DNA of 64,000 bases from Symbiodinium natans (GCA_905221605.1 CAJNDS010002071.1:586001-650000), one strand, 5' to 3'. Counted from the stretch's first letter, positions 1 to 11,610 are shown. Notes: generated by a model not told the origin, from the letters alone. Program-made: numbers and translations.

Positions 1-558
1 AATGATAGTCCCTCTATGATATATATATATATATATATACTATGTAACCCCCCCAATCCTTGTTTATGAAGGCCCCTATATTGGGTTGAATGTTGGCCCC
101 CTGATTGTTGCAGGCTCTTGGAGCTAAGGGGTTCAGCATGGCCTCCTTATTTATAGCGGTTGAGTGACGACTGCTCAGGGGTAAGGGTTTAGGGTTTAGG
201 GTTTAGGGTTTAGGGTTTAGGGTTTAGGGTTTAGGGTTTAGGGTTTAGGGTTTAGGGTTAGGGAGGCTTCGGATGGCATGTACATCTTAGAGGGCCTCGA
301 GTCCCCTTAAAGGGTCCCTAGGGCGTCCCTTGCGGGTCCCCACGCGAGGGGGTCCATATAGAAGGTCCTGCTGAAGGGGGGTCGCTGGGCAGGGGTCATG
401 GAGCTTGGGGTTCGGTTGGGGTGGCTTTGTTGGGAGAGATCGCCGTTCCATTCTTTTTTTGGTGCTAACGCTTACGAAGCATAGCGTGGTATGAGTCATG
501 ATGCTGAAGCAGCATGAAGCGATGGGTAAGGACGAAAGCATGACAACCGATATAAAGC
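1..558. other. Upstream stretch with one G-rich array
   Basis: AT microsatellite at 25-40, a TTTAGGG array of about 11 units at 185-259, then unique sequence to the PPR exon. An 84-codon minus frame (287-541) shows no motif. Confidence 0.4.
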
Positions 559-2722
559 ATGAACCATTTAATAAGCTTCTTCTCGACCTGTGATAAGGTA
601 ACTTTCAGTGCCTGCGTCTCTGCGTGTGAGAAGTGTCGCAAGTGGCAGTATGCGGTGGATCTGTTGTCTCAGATGGATCGCAAGAGGGTGGCCAAGAATT
701 TAATTACCTACGGTGCTTGCATCAGTGCATGCGCTGCTTGTGGCCAATGGGAGCAGTCGCTGGGTTTGTTGCACGACATGCGATCTGCCGAGATTTTTCC
801 CGACCTGGTGGCCTGCAACGCCTGCATTACCAGTTTTGCCCCACAAGCCCAGTGGCAACTTGCAGTGGGGCTGCTGCAAGACATGCCTGGTTTGAGACTA
901 AACCCCGAGGCTTAGCAGAGCAAGCAACCTTTAGCCTCTTTGGGGTAGTATAAACCCAACCTTTGGAAAAAAACCTGTAACCTTTGCTTTGGAATAATCC
1001 CTATAACCTTTACTTTAAAACAATCCCTCTAACCTTTACTTCCCCTTAGGTTTCAGGAACCTGGGCAAGTCAGGATGTGATTTCCTTCAGCGCGGCCGTC
1101 GGGTCATGCGAGGAAAGTCGGCAGTGGCAGCAGGCCCTGCACCTCTATGAGCAGATGCGACGCCAAAGTGTTCGGCTTCTTGTTGTCGTCTCCCTAGTAA
1201 CTATGTTTCATAGCTGTGCGTATAAACTTCAACGGGGTATTTGAGCATCTGTTTATTTCTTAGTCAGTCTAGCCGGCACTGGAAGCTCGAAAGCTGCCTG
1301 AAATTAAAAGCTTTCCCTAGTGCAGTTCAAAGACCGCTGCTTCATTGTTGAAGTTGCTGTGAGGCACCTGCTTTCCCTAAACCCTAAACCTCCAAACCCC
1401 AAACCCCAAACCCTAAACCCTAAACCCTAAACCCTAAACCCTACATAAACCTTAGCTTCTAAGCCAGCAAAGGCTTGACGATTTCGGACACAACGCCTTG
1501 ATTGGAGCCTACTCGCGAGCTGGGAAGTGGGACTTGGCTCTGCAGATGCTCTCCTTGAAGAGATCAAGCAGATACCCGGCGCCCTCGACAGAAAGGGTAC
1601 CAGGGGCCCAGGGGTTTAGGGTTTAGGGTTTAGGGTTTAGGGTTTAGGTTAGGGTTTAGGGTTTAGGGTTTAGGGTTTAGGGTTTAGGGTTTAGGGTTTA
1701 GGGTTTAGGTCTTGGGCTTTAGGGGGCAGAGGTTTCGGACTTAGCCTGTGGAAAGGTGAGGAAGGCTGCTCCAAGGAGTGTCAATGATTGCAAGGGTATG
1801 TGGGTTTAGGGTTTAGGGTTTAGGGTTTAGGGCGGCAACATGCCAACCACCATGCCCAGAACAAGCTATGCCGTAGCATGCTCGCTTTGCACGGTGTTTG
1901 GACATATTTGGGACCTATGGGCTTTGTACAGATCTTTCTGCTGGCTCCGATCGCACTTGCCAAGTCAGTCAGTGACACTGTGAGTCTTTCACGCCCGTCC
2001 TCGCCCCAATTCAGGCCATCTCATCGCAGTGTCCCCGGTCACTCCGGGTGCAAAAAGCAGGGAATCATACACGCCTGCGGCGCATAGACTTACAGACGAT
2101 TAGCGATGCAGCAGCAGCCACAGCCCTGCAGAAACAACTTAAACTGCCAAGCCCACGCAACTCTCTCTCCTCTTTTCCCCCGTGCAGGGGAGAGGGGACC
2201 CTAAACCCTAAACCCTAAAACCACAACCCTAAAACCATAAACCCTAAACCCTAAACCCGAAACCCTAAACCCTAAACCTCTCAATCTTCAACCTATGCCA
2301 CCAAAGCCATCACAGCTCCAAGTATCTCCATGCAACAAACCTCCAGGCGAGCTCGAGACGTGTGTAGCCTATTAGGGCTGATGAGGTTTATAGTAGGGCT
2401 CATAGGGTTTCATAGGATGCATAGGGATTCTAGGGGTTTAGAGGGTTTATAGGATTTCTGGGCTTTTAGGGTTGAAGGCTTAGAGGTTTAGTGGTTTTAC
2501 CAGGTGCAGGGTGCATAATTCGACTTGGGTTTAGTGGTTTAGGGTTTAGGGTTTTAGGGTTTAGGGTTTAGGGTTTAGGGTTTAGGGTTTAGGGTTCCGA
2601 GGTGGGCGTCCACGCCTGCAGCGCGTCGGTGAGCGTTTGCGAGAGGGCCGGCCGGTGGCAGGAGGTGCTTCAGCTGTGGCCCACCTTGCAACAGGCGGGG
2701 GCGTGGGCGCGGCATCTCCAAA
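559..2722 (+). CDS. Pentatricopeptide repeat (PPR) protein, multi-exon, partial
   Basis: PPR proteins bind organelle RNA in a sequence-specific way through tandem 35-residue helical hairpins. Exons seen: 559-909, 1074-1174, 1473-about 1596 and about 2599-2722. Exon 1 holds three motifs (VTFSACVSACEKCRKWQYAV, LITYGACISACAACGQW, LVACNACITSFAPQAQW). Exon 2 starts DVISFSAAVGSCEESRQW, exon 3 HNALIGAYSRAGKWDLALQM, exon 4 VGVHACSASVSVCERAGRW. Joining 909 to 1074 and 1174 to 1473 keeps exact 35-residue spacing, and both introns are GC-AG. In exon 3 the frame appears to change near 1550: LEEIKQIPGALD continues the motif in another frame, as if about 5 nt were extra. Introns carry telomere-type arrays. 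The 5' end is uncertain (the ATG at 559 is only the first in frame) and the 3' end is not fixed. Confidence 0.8.
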
Positions 2723-3005
2723 ATCCGAGTTTGGTGTTCAAGTTCCAGGGTCTGACTGGGTCTTAGGGTTTAGGGTTTAGGGTTTAGGGTTATAAGGCCC
2801 CTAAAACCCTAAATCCTGTAAGGCATATAGGTCTTGGACCCTAGAAGCCCGAGCTCTTTCTTGGTTTGAGGGCCTTTCTGAACCCTAAAAACCCTAAAAA
2901 CCCTAAGCCCTAAAAACCCTAAAACCCTAAAAACCCTAAACCCTAAAACCCTAAAAACCCTAAATGCCCTAAAACCCTAAACCCTAAAAACCCTAAACCT
3001 GCAGA

Positions 3006-3540
3006 GGTCCAGGAGGAGGCCAACCGGGAGGACGGTGAACTCTACGAGCTCCACTCCGTGGGCCCTGAGGACAGCAGCCGCGGTCCTGCGAAGTTTGCTT
3101 TTTTTTGCGAGGGGAGGGGGGGAGGGGGGGTAGGGCTTAAACAAGTTTAGGGTTTAGGGTTTAGGGTTATTTGTGGGGGGCGATCAAGAGGATACGAGAT
3201 AAGAGGAGGGATCCCTAGAAGGGACCCTACATCCTACTACCCTGCACTATAAACATTATCTACTCCATAGTACATAACAAGGGCCCATTACTTCGGATCC
3301 CCATAACCAAGGGTAAGGAACCATACTAAACCCTATACCCTAAACCCTAGACCTCCAAACCCTAAACCCTAAACCCTAAACCCCAAACCCCAAACCCTAA
3401 ACCCTAAACCCTAAACCCTAAACCCTAAACCTGTCAGGTCATGAAGCATCAGCTCTTAAGTGCCAGGACATCACACGACACCTCGAGAGGGCCCTGGAGT
3501 TGCAGTGGCTGGTGGGGTCGCCCGATGTCTGTTTGGTACG
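3006..3540 (+). CDS. Two unassigned coding islands, possibly downstream exons of the PPR gene
   Basis: After a C-rich array and CAGAG, 3006-3098 is open (VQEEANREDGELYELHSVGP). After a second C-rich array and TCAG, 3438-3540 is open (ITRHLERALELQWLVGSPDV). Both are followed by G-rich arrays, the arrangement seen around proven exons here. No family is recognised; linkage to the PPR gene rests only on order and strand. Confidence 0.35.
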
Positions 3541-4066
3541 TTGATGGGTTTAGGGTTTAGGGTTTAGGGGGTTTAGGGTTTAGGGTTTAGGGTTTAGGGT
3601 TCAGGCTTTAATCTGGTTAAAGATAAATTTAACAGAATACTGATTCGAAAGGATCTGTTTAAATTGATAACCTTTTCTCATTCCATGCGCTCACCGGTTC
3701 ACCGGTTGGGGGCCTTTGGGGGATTCTGGGTTTAGGCTTCAGGTCTTTGGGAGCTTGTGGGGCTCCGCAGGGTGTAGAGTTAAGTAGGGGCTATGCCAGG
3801 TGCAGGGTTACATAAATAGGGCGTCACTGGGTTTAGCGGCTTTGTAAGGTTTGGGGTTATGTGTGGTGGTTGGGGTTTATAACGGTTTAGTGATTGACGT
3901 ATTTGGGGAAAGCAAAAATGCGATGCCATGAATGGTCATGGAGCCCAGGTAGTGAGGGGTCGCGGTGTTTCGGACGGGTGCGCGTTTTTGGGGGTTGTTG
4001 GGTTTGTTTTTTGGGTGGTGGCTTGGGATGTTCTCGAAAATGAAGCCGCAAAGTGCTCGTCATTCC

Positions 4067-4169
4067 TTGGCATGTTCCCCCTTATACTAACAGTCCTTAG
4101 TAGGGATTATAGTACCCCTTACTATAGTCCCTACTAAGGAGCCTTTAGTATACGGGGGAACATCCCAAG
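4067..4169 (+). mobile_element. Introner-like element, CTTGGCATGTTCCCCC family, intact
   Basis: Left CTTGGCATGTTCCCCCTTAT, ACTAACAGTCCTTAGTAGGG; right TTTAGTATACGGGGGAACAT then CCCAAG. Near-complete hairpin. The acceptor of the island at 4206 follows shortly after it. Confidence 0.75.
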
Positions 4170-4205
4170 TCGTTCCCCGCACGCTTGAGGTATCCTTTCC
4201 TTGCA

Positions 4206-4259
4206 GCAGGCCAAGATCAGCTCACACACGGCTTCTACAAGCACACCGGGCTGCGCTGA
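4206..4259 (+). CDS. Possible terminal exon
   Basis: A TTGCAG-type acceptor is followed by an open stretch ending LTHGFYKHTGLR and TGA, then a G-rich array. A second frame is also open here, so the reading is uncertain. It could end the PPR gene upstream. Confidence 0.25.
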   Translation, partial: AGQDQLTHGFYKHTGLR

Positions 4260-5529
4260 ACTCTATAGGGTTTAGGGTTTAGGGTTTGGGGTTTAGGGTT
4301 TAGGGTTTAGGGATGAACTAGGATACAGAGTAGGCCCATGTTCCCCTTTCTTAGGGTTGGGACTCATTTTTTAGCCCTTTTTAAAGCCAAAAGGGTACCC
4401 CTTTTTATTCCTAGGTTACTCCTCGGTCTAGGGAAGCCTGAATTCTGAACCCCTAAATCTTAAACCCCGAAAACAAACAACACAGCTAAGCCCTATGAAG
4501 CTGGGTAGGTCCTTGGTATCTTTTTTCATGGGTCTGTGTTTTCCACATTTTCCCTTATTTGGGTTTTAAGAGCGTCGTGTTTCGGAATATTCTTCAGAGG
4601 GTTTTAAAGGGCTTAACCTAGAGAAGAGTCCGTGTTGACCGGGCCTTTTGGCTTCAAAAGGTCTTCTGGAGGCTGAGGCTCTAAGCCCCATAAGGTTTGG
4701 GATCCCCAGCCCGACGTACAATGCCCAAAGCAGCCGCTTGGGCTCGCTTGTGGTTTAGGGTTTAGGGTTTAGGGTCCCAACTGGTTCAATGTTTGGCGAA
4801 CGTATCAGGGTTCGGGGTTTAAAGCTTCACAGGGCTTTCGATGTTAGATGTCCCTACCATGAACCTCCTGTAACGAATTTCATTTCATATTTCACGATCC
4901 TCTTAAAGCCCCCAAGAGGCTACAGAAAGCTAGTACCAAAACCCATGGGCCCATGACACCTTCTTAAGCTCGAAAGCTCGAAAGCTGCAAAAGCCCTTGT
5001 GCCTTAAAGCCCTACATCGCTGAAAGGCATGGCGTCGACTAGGGCCTGATTAGGGTTTAGGGCTCGGGTTTCAAGGTGTGACGCCCCAACCACCCCAACA
5101 ACAACAGCGTACCATCCCTAAACCCTAAACCCTCAACCCTAAATCCTAATTAGGCCCTAAACCCTAAACCCCAAACCCCAAACCCTAAACCCTAAACCCC
5201 AAACCCTAAACCCAAAGGACCTCAAGCCTGCCCTACAACAAGGCAAACAGCTCCTTCGATTCAGCCCTTCATGAGCACCGAAAGCCTCAAACCGTTTTCA
5301 CCCCCAAAGACCGACATAAACCCTGCATATCCCTGCATCCGAAGGACCTGTACCCTAAACCATAAACCCTTCCCTAAACGTCGGACATTTGGGTCTAGTA
5401 CCTGTGTTCAACCCTTTTGAATACCTTTCAGGCCAAACCCCAAGTATTGGAGATACTAGGCCTCGAATCTCTTCAGCCTAAACCCTAAACCCTAAACCCT
5501 AAACCCTAAACCCCCTAAACCCCAAGGTA

Positions 5530-8500
5530 CATTGCAGGCATGCAGGCTCTCTGCGCTCGGGAGCTTTACCGGTTGGTTCCTGAGTCGAAGACGGTTATGG
5601 AGACCAGGCTCGCTTTAGGGTTTAGGGTTTAGGGTTTAGGGCTTAGGGTTTAGGGTTTAGGGTTTAGGGTTTAGGGTTTAGGGCTCCGAAATACGGGCGT
5701 GCCGGTTTCTTTTTATTTGAGGGTCTAGGCCCAGGCGGTGTTTCAACGAAGTGTTGGAGCTAAGCGGGGACATCATGTTGATCATTTTGGTCTTAGTGGG
5801 ATACCATGATCCCCCTGTGGAACTGAACATGTCCAGACTTCTTGGGGGCTTATGAATTTACAGCAAGTAAGTGGTGGACCCAGGACATGTTCTGCGGATC
5901 GGGCACTGTGCTCGTGGAGGGCTGCGTGGCCGGCAAGCACGTGGTTGGCTGCGACGTGTCTCCACTGGCGCTCTTCGCTGCCGCTCACCACGCGGATGCG
6001 CGACACCTTGATCTGGAGATCTTCTTGAAGAGACTTAGTAGAGTGGGTAACCTTTAACCTCCCTAAACCCTAAACCCTAAACCCTAAACCCTAAACCCCC
6101 TTTGTGGGGCCTTAAGATCTCCTATAGAACCCCAAAGGTGAACCTTAACTTCCCGTAGGAGACTGGACCATTAAGGAGAAGCCGCGCGCTCACGCACGCC
6201 CTGCGGCTGAAGCGCCAGAGCTGGGACTTCCTAAGGTGCCAAATCGCATGCCAAGAGCCCGGCCCTGTGCCTTAGGGATACTTGGAGATCGTTTTTAGGT
6301 TTTTGGGTACTATAAGAATCCCTAAGAAAACTTGGAGATATTTTTCTTGTGGGTCCTATGATCCCTAAGAAAGAGGTGCAGGATGCTCTCCACTTCGTGC
6401 TGCTGGTTGCCTTGACACTTGGTGGACCAGTGGTACCCTTTTCATTTTTTCCCCTAAACCCTAAACCTTAAACCCTTTTCCCCCTGTCTCGGGTTCAAGG
6501 TTCCTTCTTCTCTTCTCAACGCAAGCAACCCCTCAAAAAACTCTTCTACTCTCCAAGGTTCCCTTTTAAAGCTACACCAACTCCAAGAAAAGGGCACCCT
6601 TATTATGATATCCATAAACCCTAAACCCTAAACCCTAAACCCTAAACCAAGGACGCGAGCTCGGGATCGGACGTATCTGCACACGTCCTCCAAGGAGTGG
6701 GGGAAAGACGAAGCAAACGCGGGGAGCTCTGATGGAGGCCCTGAGGATGATCTGGCGCCGTCGCTAGGCTACTCTTTTTGCGTAAGAGCCCCCACAAAAT
6801 ACAAGTTAAGGTTGGGGCTATCATTATGAGCATTAAAGAATATCATTGGTACCAATACTAATCTTTATTGTTACCATTCTTAGTTCTTGTTAGTCATTGT
6901 CATGGCTGTTATATGTACTAGTCTTGCTGTGTCCCTTGTTGGGTTTCAGACATTTACTTGTTCAGAGGAGTTTAAGGACCAACTGTTTTGGCTGTGTTGA
7001 ACATACCAATTTTTCTCAATAGTAAGATTTATGTTGCTATCACCAATAAGAATACTTCGTTATCAATAACACGACCACTTTCATGCTAAACCCCAAGCCC
7101 TAAACGGTAGCCACTAAACCCTAAATCCTAATTCCCAAACCCGAAACCCTTGGGGGGGCCGCCTAGGTCGCTGTTCCATGGGATGTCCCAGCTCTTCGCA
7201 GCCCGCGTCCGGTCACTGCGGGCCGCGATGCCCAGAAGAAGTCAGGCGGGGGGTTTAGGGTTTATTGGGGTCCCTTAAGGAGGAGGGTTTTGGGTCTGCC
7301 TTAGTAGGTTTTGGGCTCTTAAGGTAGGGCTAAAAGGGGTCTGGCTTTATCCTAAAGACCCCGAAGCCTATAGACCTTGCACCTTACCCCCTACACCGAC
7401 ACTCGACATAGACCCTATAAACCCTAAACCCTAAACCCTAAGCCCTAAACCCTAAACCCTAAACCCTAAACCCTAAACCCCAAACCCTAAACCCTAAACC
7501 CTAAACCAAGCCCCGAGGTGCAGATTCATCGCTGCGACAATCGAGTTCTGCAGCTCCAAGAGCCCGTGGACTCCATTATCACGGGACCCTTGGGGGTTTA
7601 GGGTTTAGGGTTTTGGGTTTAGGGTTTAGGGTTTAGGCCCTAAAATTGGGGTCATAGACCCGATGCTACTATGATCCCTATTAAGGCAGGTGGACCATGA
7701 ACCCGTTTAGGGTTCGTTTGGTGCCCAAGGACCTCCCTACCCGGGAGTGTATGATTATCACGCGCCGGCCAGCGCGACCGCTGATCTGCTGGGCGCCCAG
7801 GTGCTGTACGACTTCTGCGCGCCAGGTGCTATCGCAAGGGCACCATACCCTGAAGAACCCGTATAAACCCTTTGAAGCCGTCAACCCCTAAAAACCCATA
7901 AACAACCCTGTAAACCCTATAAGCCCTTTTACCCCAAAATAGAAACCCCAACTCCTCGGTAGAACCCTAAACCCTAGACCCTAGACCCTAAACCCTAAAC
8001 CCTAAACCCTAAACCCTAAACCCTAAACCCTAAACCCTAAACCCAACTGCCAGGCCGCAGTGTGGGTGGCGGCCGGGCCCCGACCCTGGAAGACCACCTC
8101 GACCACCTCTCCTCCCAGTACGCCCCAGGACTTGAGGGGTTAAGGGTTTTAGGGTTTAGGGTTTAAGGGTTTAGGGTTAGGGTTTAGGGTTTAAGGGTTT
8201 ATGGTTTAGGGTTTAAGGGGTTAAGGGTTTGGGGGTTTAAGGGTTTAAGGGTTTAGGGTTTGGGGTTTGGGGTTTGGGGTTTGATGCTTGGGGTTTAGGG
8301 TTTACGGTTCATGTAGTTTTTTTCGTAGTTCGCCTCGGCCCTGCGCAGCCGCATGTGAAGACGAGGGGAGGGGGGGGGGCGAGGCGGGGTGGGGGGGCGG
8401 GGTGGTTGGAGGGGGCGGGGTGGTTGGGGGTTAGGCCTTAGGGTTTCTATAGGGTTCACTTCGCTTCGGGTTATTTAAAAGGTTCATTTGTAGGGGATTT

Positions 8501-10199
8501 AGATTTCAGTTAAGGTTTTTATCGGCTCAACTTAGGGCTTTTTATAGGGCTCATGCAGTTTCATGTTTTAAACAGGGAATTGTGTAGGGTTCATATGAGG
8601 TTTACAGGGTTCAGGGTTGAGGGCCTCAGGCCTGAGGTATCACCTTAAGGGGCATGTTTGTGCATTGTTCCTTGTGGGTCTGAGTTAGGGCCATCCTTGC
8701 GGTACAGAGTTGAGGGTTCAGAGTCCAGGTCTCAGGGTTTAGGGTTTAGGGCTAAACCCGAACCCGCAACCCGAAATGCAAACAGGAAGGGAGATCGGGC
8801 AAAATAGCCAGCTTCGAGAAGCCTCGGACTACGCGTCCAAGTGGCGGGCCGAGCAAGAAGCATGGCTTGCCTCGGCTTGCAGGAGTCTAAACTACTAATT
8901 GCTTGGGTTTAGGGTTCAGGGTTTAGGATTTAGGGTCTAGGGTTTAGGGTTTAGGGATATTCTTCCTATTAAGGGCAACATAGGAATGATTTTGTTTATG
9001 TTCTTTTGGGGCTCTTCAGCAAGTAGTAGTAAATGGGGCTTGAGGGTCAAGGGTCCAGAGGGTTTTAGGCGCAAGACCCTCAACCTAAACCCGAAACTCT
9101 GTCAGGATTTAGGGTTGAGGTTCAGGGTCCGCAATGGAGTTTCGTGGTTAGCGTCTATGGCTATGGGCTTTGGGTGTATACAAAGGGAAGTTAAGTTTCA
9201 GGGCTTCGGATTTAGAAGTTTTGAAAGGGTTTTGCTCCAATTTGCGTAGCCGAGGGAATTGGGCAACGGGCTCGGATAAGATGCAAGGCGATTCCGCTTG
9301 CCGTTTGGGTGTCAGGGTACCCCAAGCCCTAAGCCCCTAAGCCCCTAAGCCCCTAAGCCCTAAACTCTAACCCTAAACCCTAAACCCTAAACCCTACACC
9401 CTAAACCCTAAACCCTAAACCCTAAACCCTAAACCCTAAACCGCCCAGTGCCTGGAGGAACCTGCGCTCCGGGGGCACGGCCACGCTGATGATCGGCGAT
9501 GGGGATCGGTTTGCTGTGGGCGACGGCAAGTTCGACAACCTGAAACCCACTGTGGCCAGGAATTCTAGGGTTTAGGGTTTAGGGTTTAGGGTTTAGGATT
9601 TAGGGTTTAGGGTTTAGGGTTTAGGATTTAGGGTTTAGGGTTTAGGGTTGAGGGTTTAGGCGCATTCGGCCCTTTTGGGACATCGCACATCTTGCTTTGT
9701 CGGGCTAAGGCATCCTCGTACGAGGGCTTAGGGCTAACAGGCTTTCGTGGAATCCTTGTCTTTTCTCCCATTTTTCCTGGGTTCCTTTCCAAAGCCGACA
9801 GAACAAGGTGACCCTGGCTATATAGTCTAGCCCTTAACAGGGCCCTCTATAGGGTTGATTATGTTCGGATACCCTATAACCCCGTCTAAGGGCCCTTTAA
9901 GTAGGGTTGATTATGTTGCTTAGAAGGCCTACATCGCCCCTCCTGCTCGCCCAACCCAGGTAGAGGCTGCCGAAAAGGTGGGCTTCCGACTGCTGGCAAC
10001 AGCTTCCATCATTGGTAAGAGCAGGCATCCCACCCAACCGAGAGGAATCTCGGTAGGCTATATTTTGGGACATGTGATATTAAGAGGACTATCTTTTGGG
10101 AACCCTAAACCCTAAACCCTAAACCCCCAGAGGGCTTTAATGGCCATCCGAGGAATGAAGAGAACTGAGCACATGGTGCACCTGCTGAAGCCGGGGTGA
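5530..10199 (+). CDS. Class I SAM-dependent methyltransferase (DNA/RNA N-methylase-like), multi-exon
   Basis: Probable exons: 5530-5612, 5731-5760, 5872-6046, 6159-6270, 6374-6418, 6652-6782, 7160-7250, 7516-7584, 7730-7792, 8054-8121, 8329-8344, 8786-8882, 9449-9551, 9960-10052, 10131-10199. Motif I is DMFCGSGTVLVEG with VVGCDVSPLAL after it. The catalytic-loop region is SIITGPPYPGVYDY, where amino-methylases usually have D/N/S-PPY; here the first residue is G. Later blocks are ALRREIGQNSQLRE, AWRNLRSGGTATLMIGDG, AAEKVGFRLLATASI and RGMKRTEHMVHLLKPG-stop. The order matches bacterial methylases with a TSPPYPGVYDY signature, so bacterial origin is likely. The reading frame holds across GT-AG, GC-AG and GA-AG introns, three of which carry introner-like or array sequence. 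Exons 1, 2 and 4-7 are less certain and the start codon was not found. Confidence 0.75.
5761..5871 (+). mobile_element. Introner-like element, CTGAGTGAGTACAC family (diverged copy)
   Basis: Lies between GGAGCTAAG and the methyltransferase exon starting TGGTGGACC. It shares with the copies at 57744 and 59077 the block GTGGGATAC...ATCCCCCTGTGGAACTGAA and a 3' end AGCAAGTAAG. Removing it joins VGAK to WWTQDMFCGSG in frame. TAAG is present on both sides. Confidence 0.6.
6271..6373 (+). mobile_element. Introner-like element with CTTAGGGATACTTGGAG terminal repeat
   Basis: Begins CTTAGGGATACTTGGAG and ends GGTCCTATGATCCCTAAGAAAG, an imperfect inverted repeat; an internal ACTTGGAGAT repeats. Sits between two open islands of the methyltransferase gene, so it is probably its intron. 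Confidence 0.5.
6419..6651 (+). mobile_element. Introner-like element, CCAGTGGTACCC family, with inserted array
   Basis: Starts CTTGGTGGACCAGTGGTACCC and contains GGTTCAAGGTTCC, as in other copies (11697, 58523, 62634). It is interrupted by two short C-rich telomere-type blocks and ends AAACCAAG before the island at 6652. Confidence 0.5.
7585..7729 (+). mobile_element. GA-AG introner-like intron, CTTGGGG family
   Basis: Splits the methyltransferase codons between ITG and PPYPGVYDY. The left exon ends ACGG and the right exon starts GACCTCCC; GGACC occurs at both junctions, a likely target duplication. The ends are complementary (CTTGGG / CCCAAG). Contains a G-rich array at 7596-7635. Only GA-AG cutting keeps the frame with an allowed donor. 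Confidence 0.7.
9312..9441 (-). repeat. Telomere-type array, CCCTAAA orientation, at a 3' splice site
   Basis: Ends seven bases before the AG of the methyltransferase acceptor CCGCCCAG|T. A clear case of a C-rich array directly upstream of an exon fixed by homology. Confidence 0.95.
9568..9660 (+). repeat. Telomere-type array, TTTAGGG orientation, near a 5' splice site
   Basis: Starts about 16 bases after the GT donor at 9552 of the methyltransferase intron 9552-9959. The counterpart of the C-rich array at 9312 on the other side of the exon. Confidence 0.95.
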
Positions 10200-10239
10200 T
10201 GGCCAAGAGACCGGTATCCTTCTACACAGTCTCTGGCCA

Positions 10240-10580
10240 GGAAAGGGTCCCCCCATGGACTCTTCGCAAGGACACTGACCGGTGTGGCTATCGCCCGTAG
10301 TCAGGGTGCGAAGTTCGCCGAGGCAGTCGATGGCCACCGCTCCGGGCAAGAAGCGGCAGAAAACAGGCACAACCTGGCTTTGGACACTGTCAGGCCTGCA
10401 ACTTTGGGCATTTTTTGGAGAATCCCAGGGCCGCAAGGGCACGCGGACGACTCTGCCTTCGGCTATGAGAATGGCAAGGTCGCCAGGTCGTCCAAGAGGA
10501 TGTTGCACACGCCGGCGCCAACTTTGCACAAAAGCCTTGTCCATGGCGCCTGATGAGCCCAAAACGGATCTTGGAACCTG
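10240..10580. other. Array-free segment with overlapping open frames, unassigned
   Basis: GC-rich and free of telomere-type repeats. Frames of 89-99 codons on + and 141 codons on - (10137-10562) are open. None shows a family motif, and the minus frame overlaps the antisense of the methyltransferase last exon. Strand and coding status are undecided. Confidence 0.3.
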
Positions 10581-11540
10581 AGGAAAGGATGGCTACAGCC
10601 TGCAGGACTTGTGGTGCCTAGAGCTTGGAGATAGGTTTCAATTCCTGACCTCCCCCCCCCAAGAAAACAAACAAAAACAACGCAAAAACAAAAACTGACC
10701 GAGTAATCTTTACTCACTATCCTCACGTAGCTGCACGAGCATCCGGAGTGTGATCCACATCAAGCCGAAAGAAGTCACTGCGATGGAAGGCCTACAAACT
10801 GACCGAGTAATAGGGGATCAGGGCGACCTCCACTCCCAACTAGTCCAAAGACGACTTTGAATGACCCTTTGAACCCTAAACCCAGAACCTCCACTCCTCC
10901 CCGCCCCCCAAGTTACTTAACCCTTGACCCCTAAATCCTAGACCCTAGACCCTAAACCCCTGCCCTACCTCCCTGTAAGGGCCTTATACCCTCTGCCATA
11001 TGTTGGGGGGGAGGTCTGGTCTAGGTGAAAACCCTCCAAACCTTTGAAAGCAATCAAAACACTTCGCGTGTAGGTTCTCTGAAGTGGCTGAAACCCTACA
11101 ACCCTTAAACCACTGCAAGCCCTGCTCTGCACAAGCCCTTGAGCAAGCCTTAAGCCCTCCGAACCCTGCAACCCCAACAAACTCGGTTTAGGGTTTGGGG
11201 TTTAGGGTTTAGGGTTTAGGGTCAAAACCTTGAGGCCCTAAAGCCCTGGAAGCAGCCTCCAGCCCCCTACCAGCTCTGCATCTCTAAGGCTCTGGGTATT
11301 ATTTGCATCCTTAACCAAAAGGTTTTCACCCTAAACCCCTAATCCTCAAGCCACCAAGCCCTATAAGGCTATGTACCCTGTAAACCCCCAAAACGCTTAT
11401 TCAAAAAACAAAACAAGAGATTAAGCCCTAAACACCCTTACTCAAAAACCCTTCAACACACGACAGCACTCCAAAAGCAGCCCTCAAGACACATGCAAAA
11501 CCTGAGAAAGCCTAAGCCTCTAACCGGGTAGCCCACGGTT
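10580..11540. other. Non-coding stretch with degenerate telomere-type repeats
   Basis: Mainly scattered CCCTAAA-like motifs and C-rich sequence with one short G-rich array at 11186-11220. CTGACCGAGTAAT occurs twice (about 10697 and 10800). No coding island is convincing. Confidence 0.4.
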
Positions 11541-11542
11541 TG

Positions 11543-11610
11543 CAGGCCACGCCGCCCTCCACTGCGGGCAGCACAAGGAGGCGCCTGCGAGGCCGTGAAA
11601 GCTGCTGGGG
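11543..11610 (+). CDS. Unassigned coding island (HAALHCGQHKE)
   Basis: Follows TTTGCAG and is followed at once by a G-rich array. GHAALHCGQHKEAPARP reads through to a TGA. The C-x-x-H pattern faintly recalls short Cys/His repeats, but this is not enough to assign it. Confidence 0.3.

Noticed and set aside
7681-7891. Short frames on both strands over the PPYPGVYDY exon
   Set aside because: Shadow frames; the correct frame is fixed by the methyltransferase motif.
8986-9249. 87-codon + frame starting MILFMFFWGSS
   Set aside because: It lies in the GA-AG intron 8883-9448 of the methyltransferase and includes introner-like sequence.
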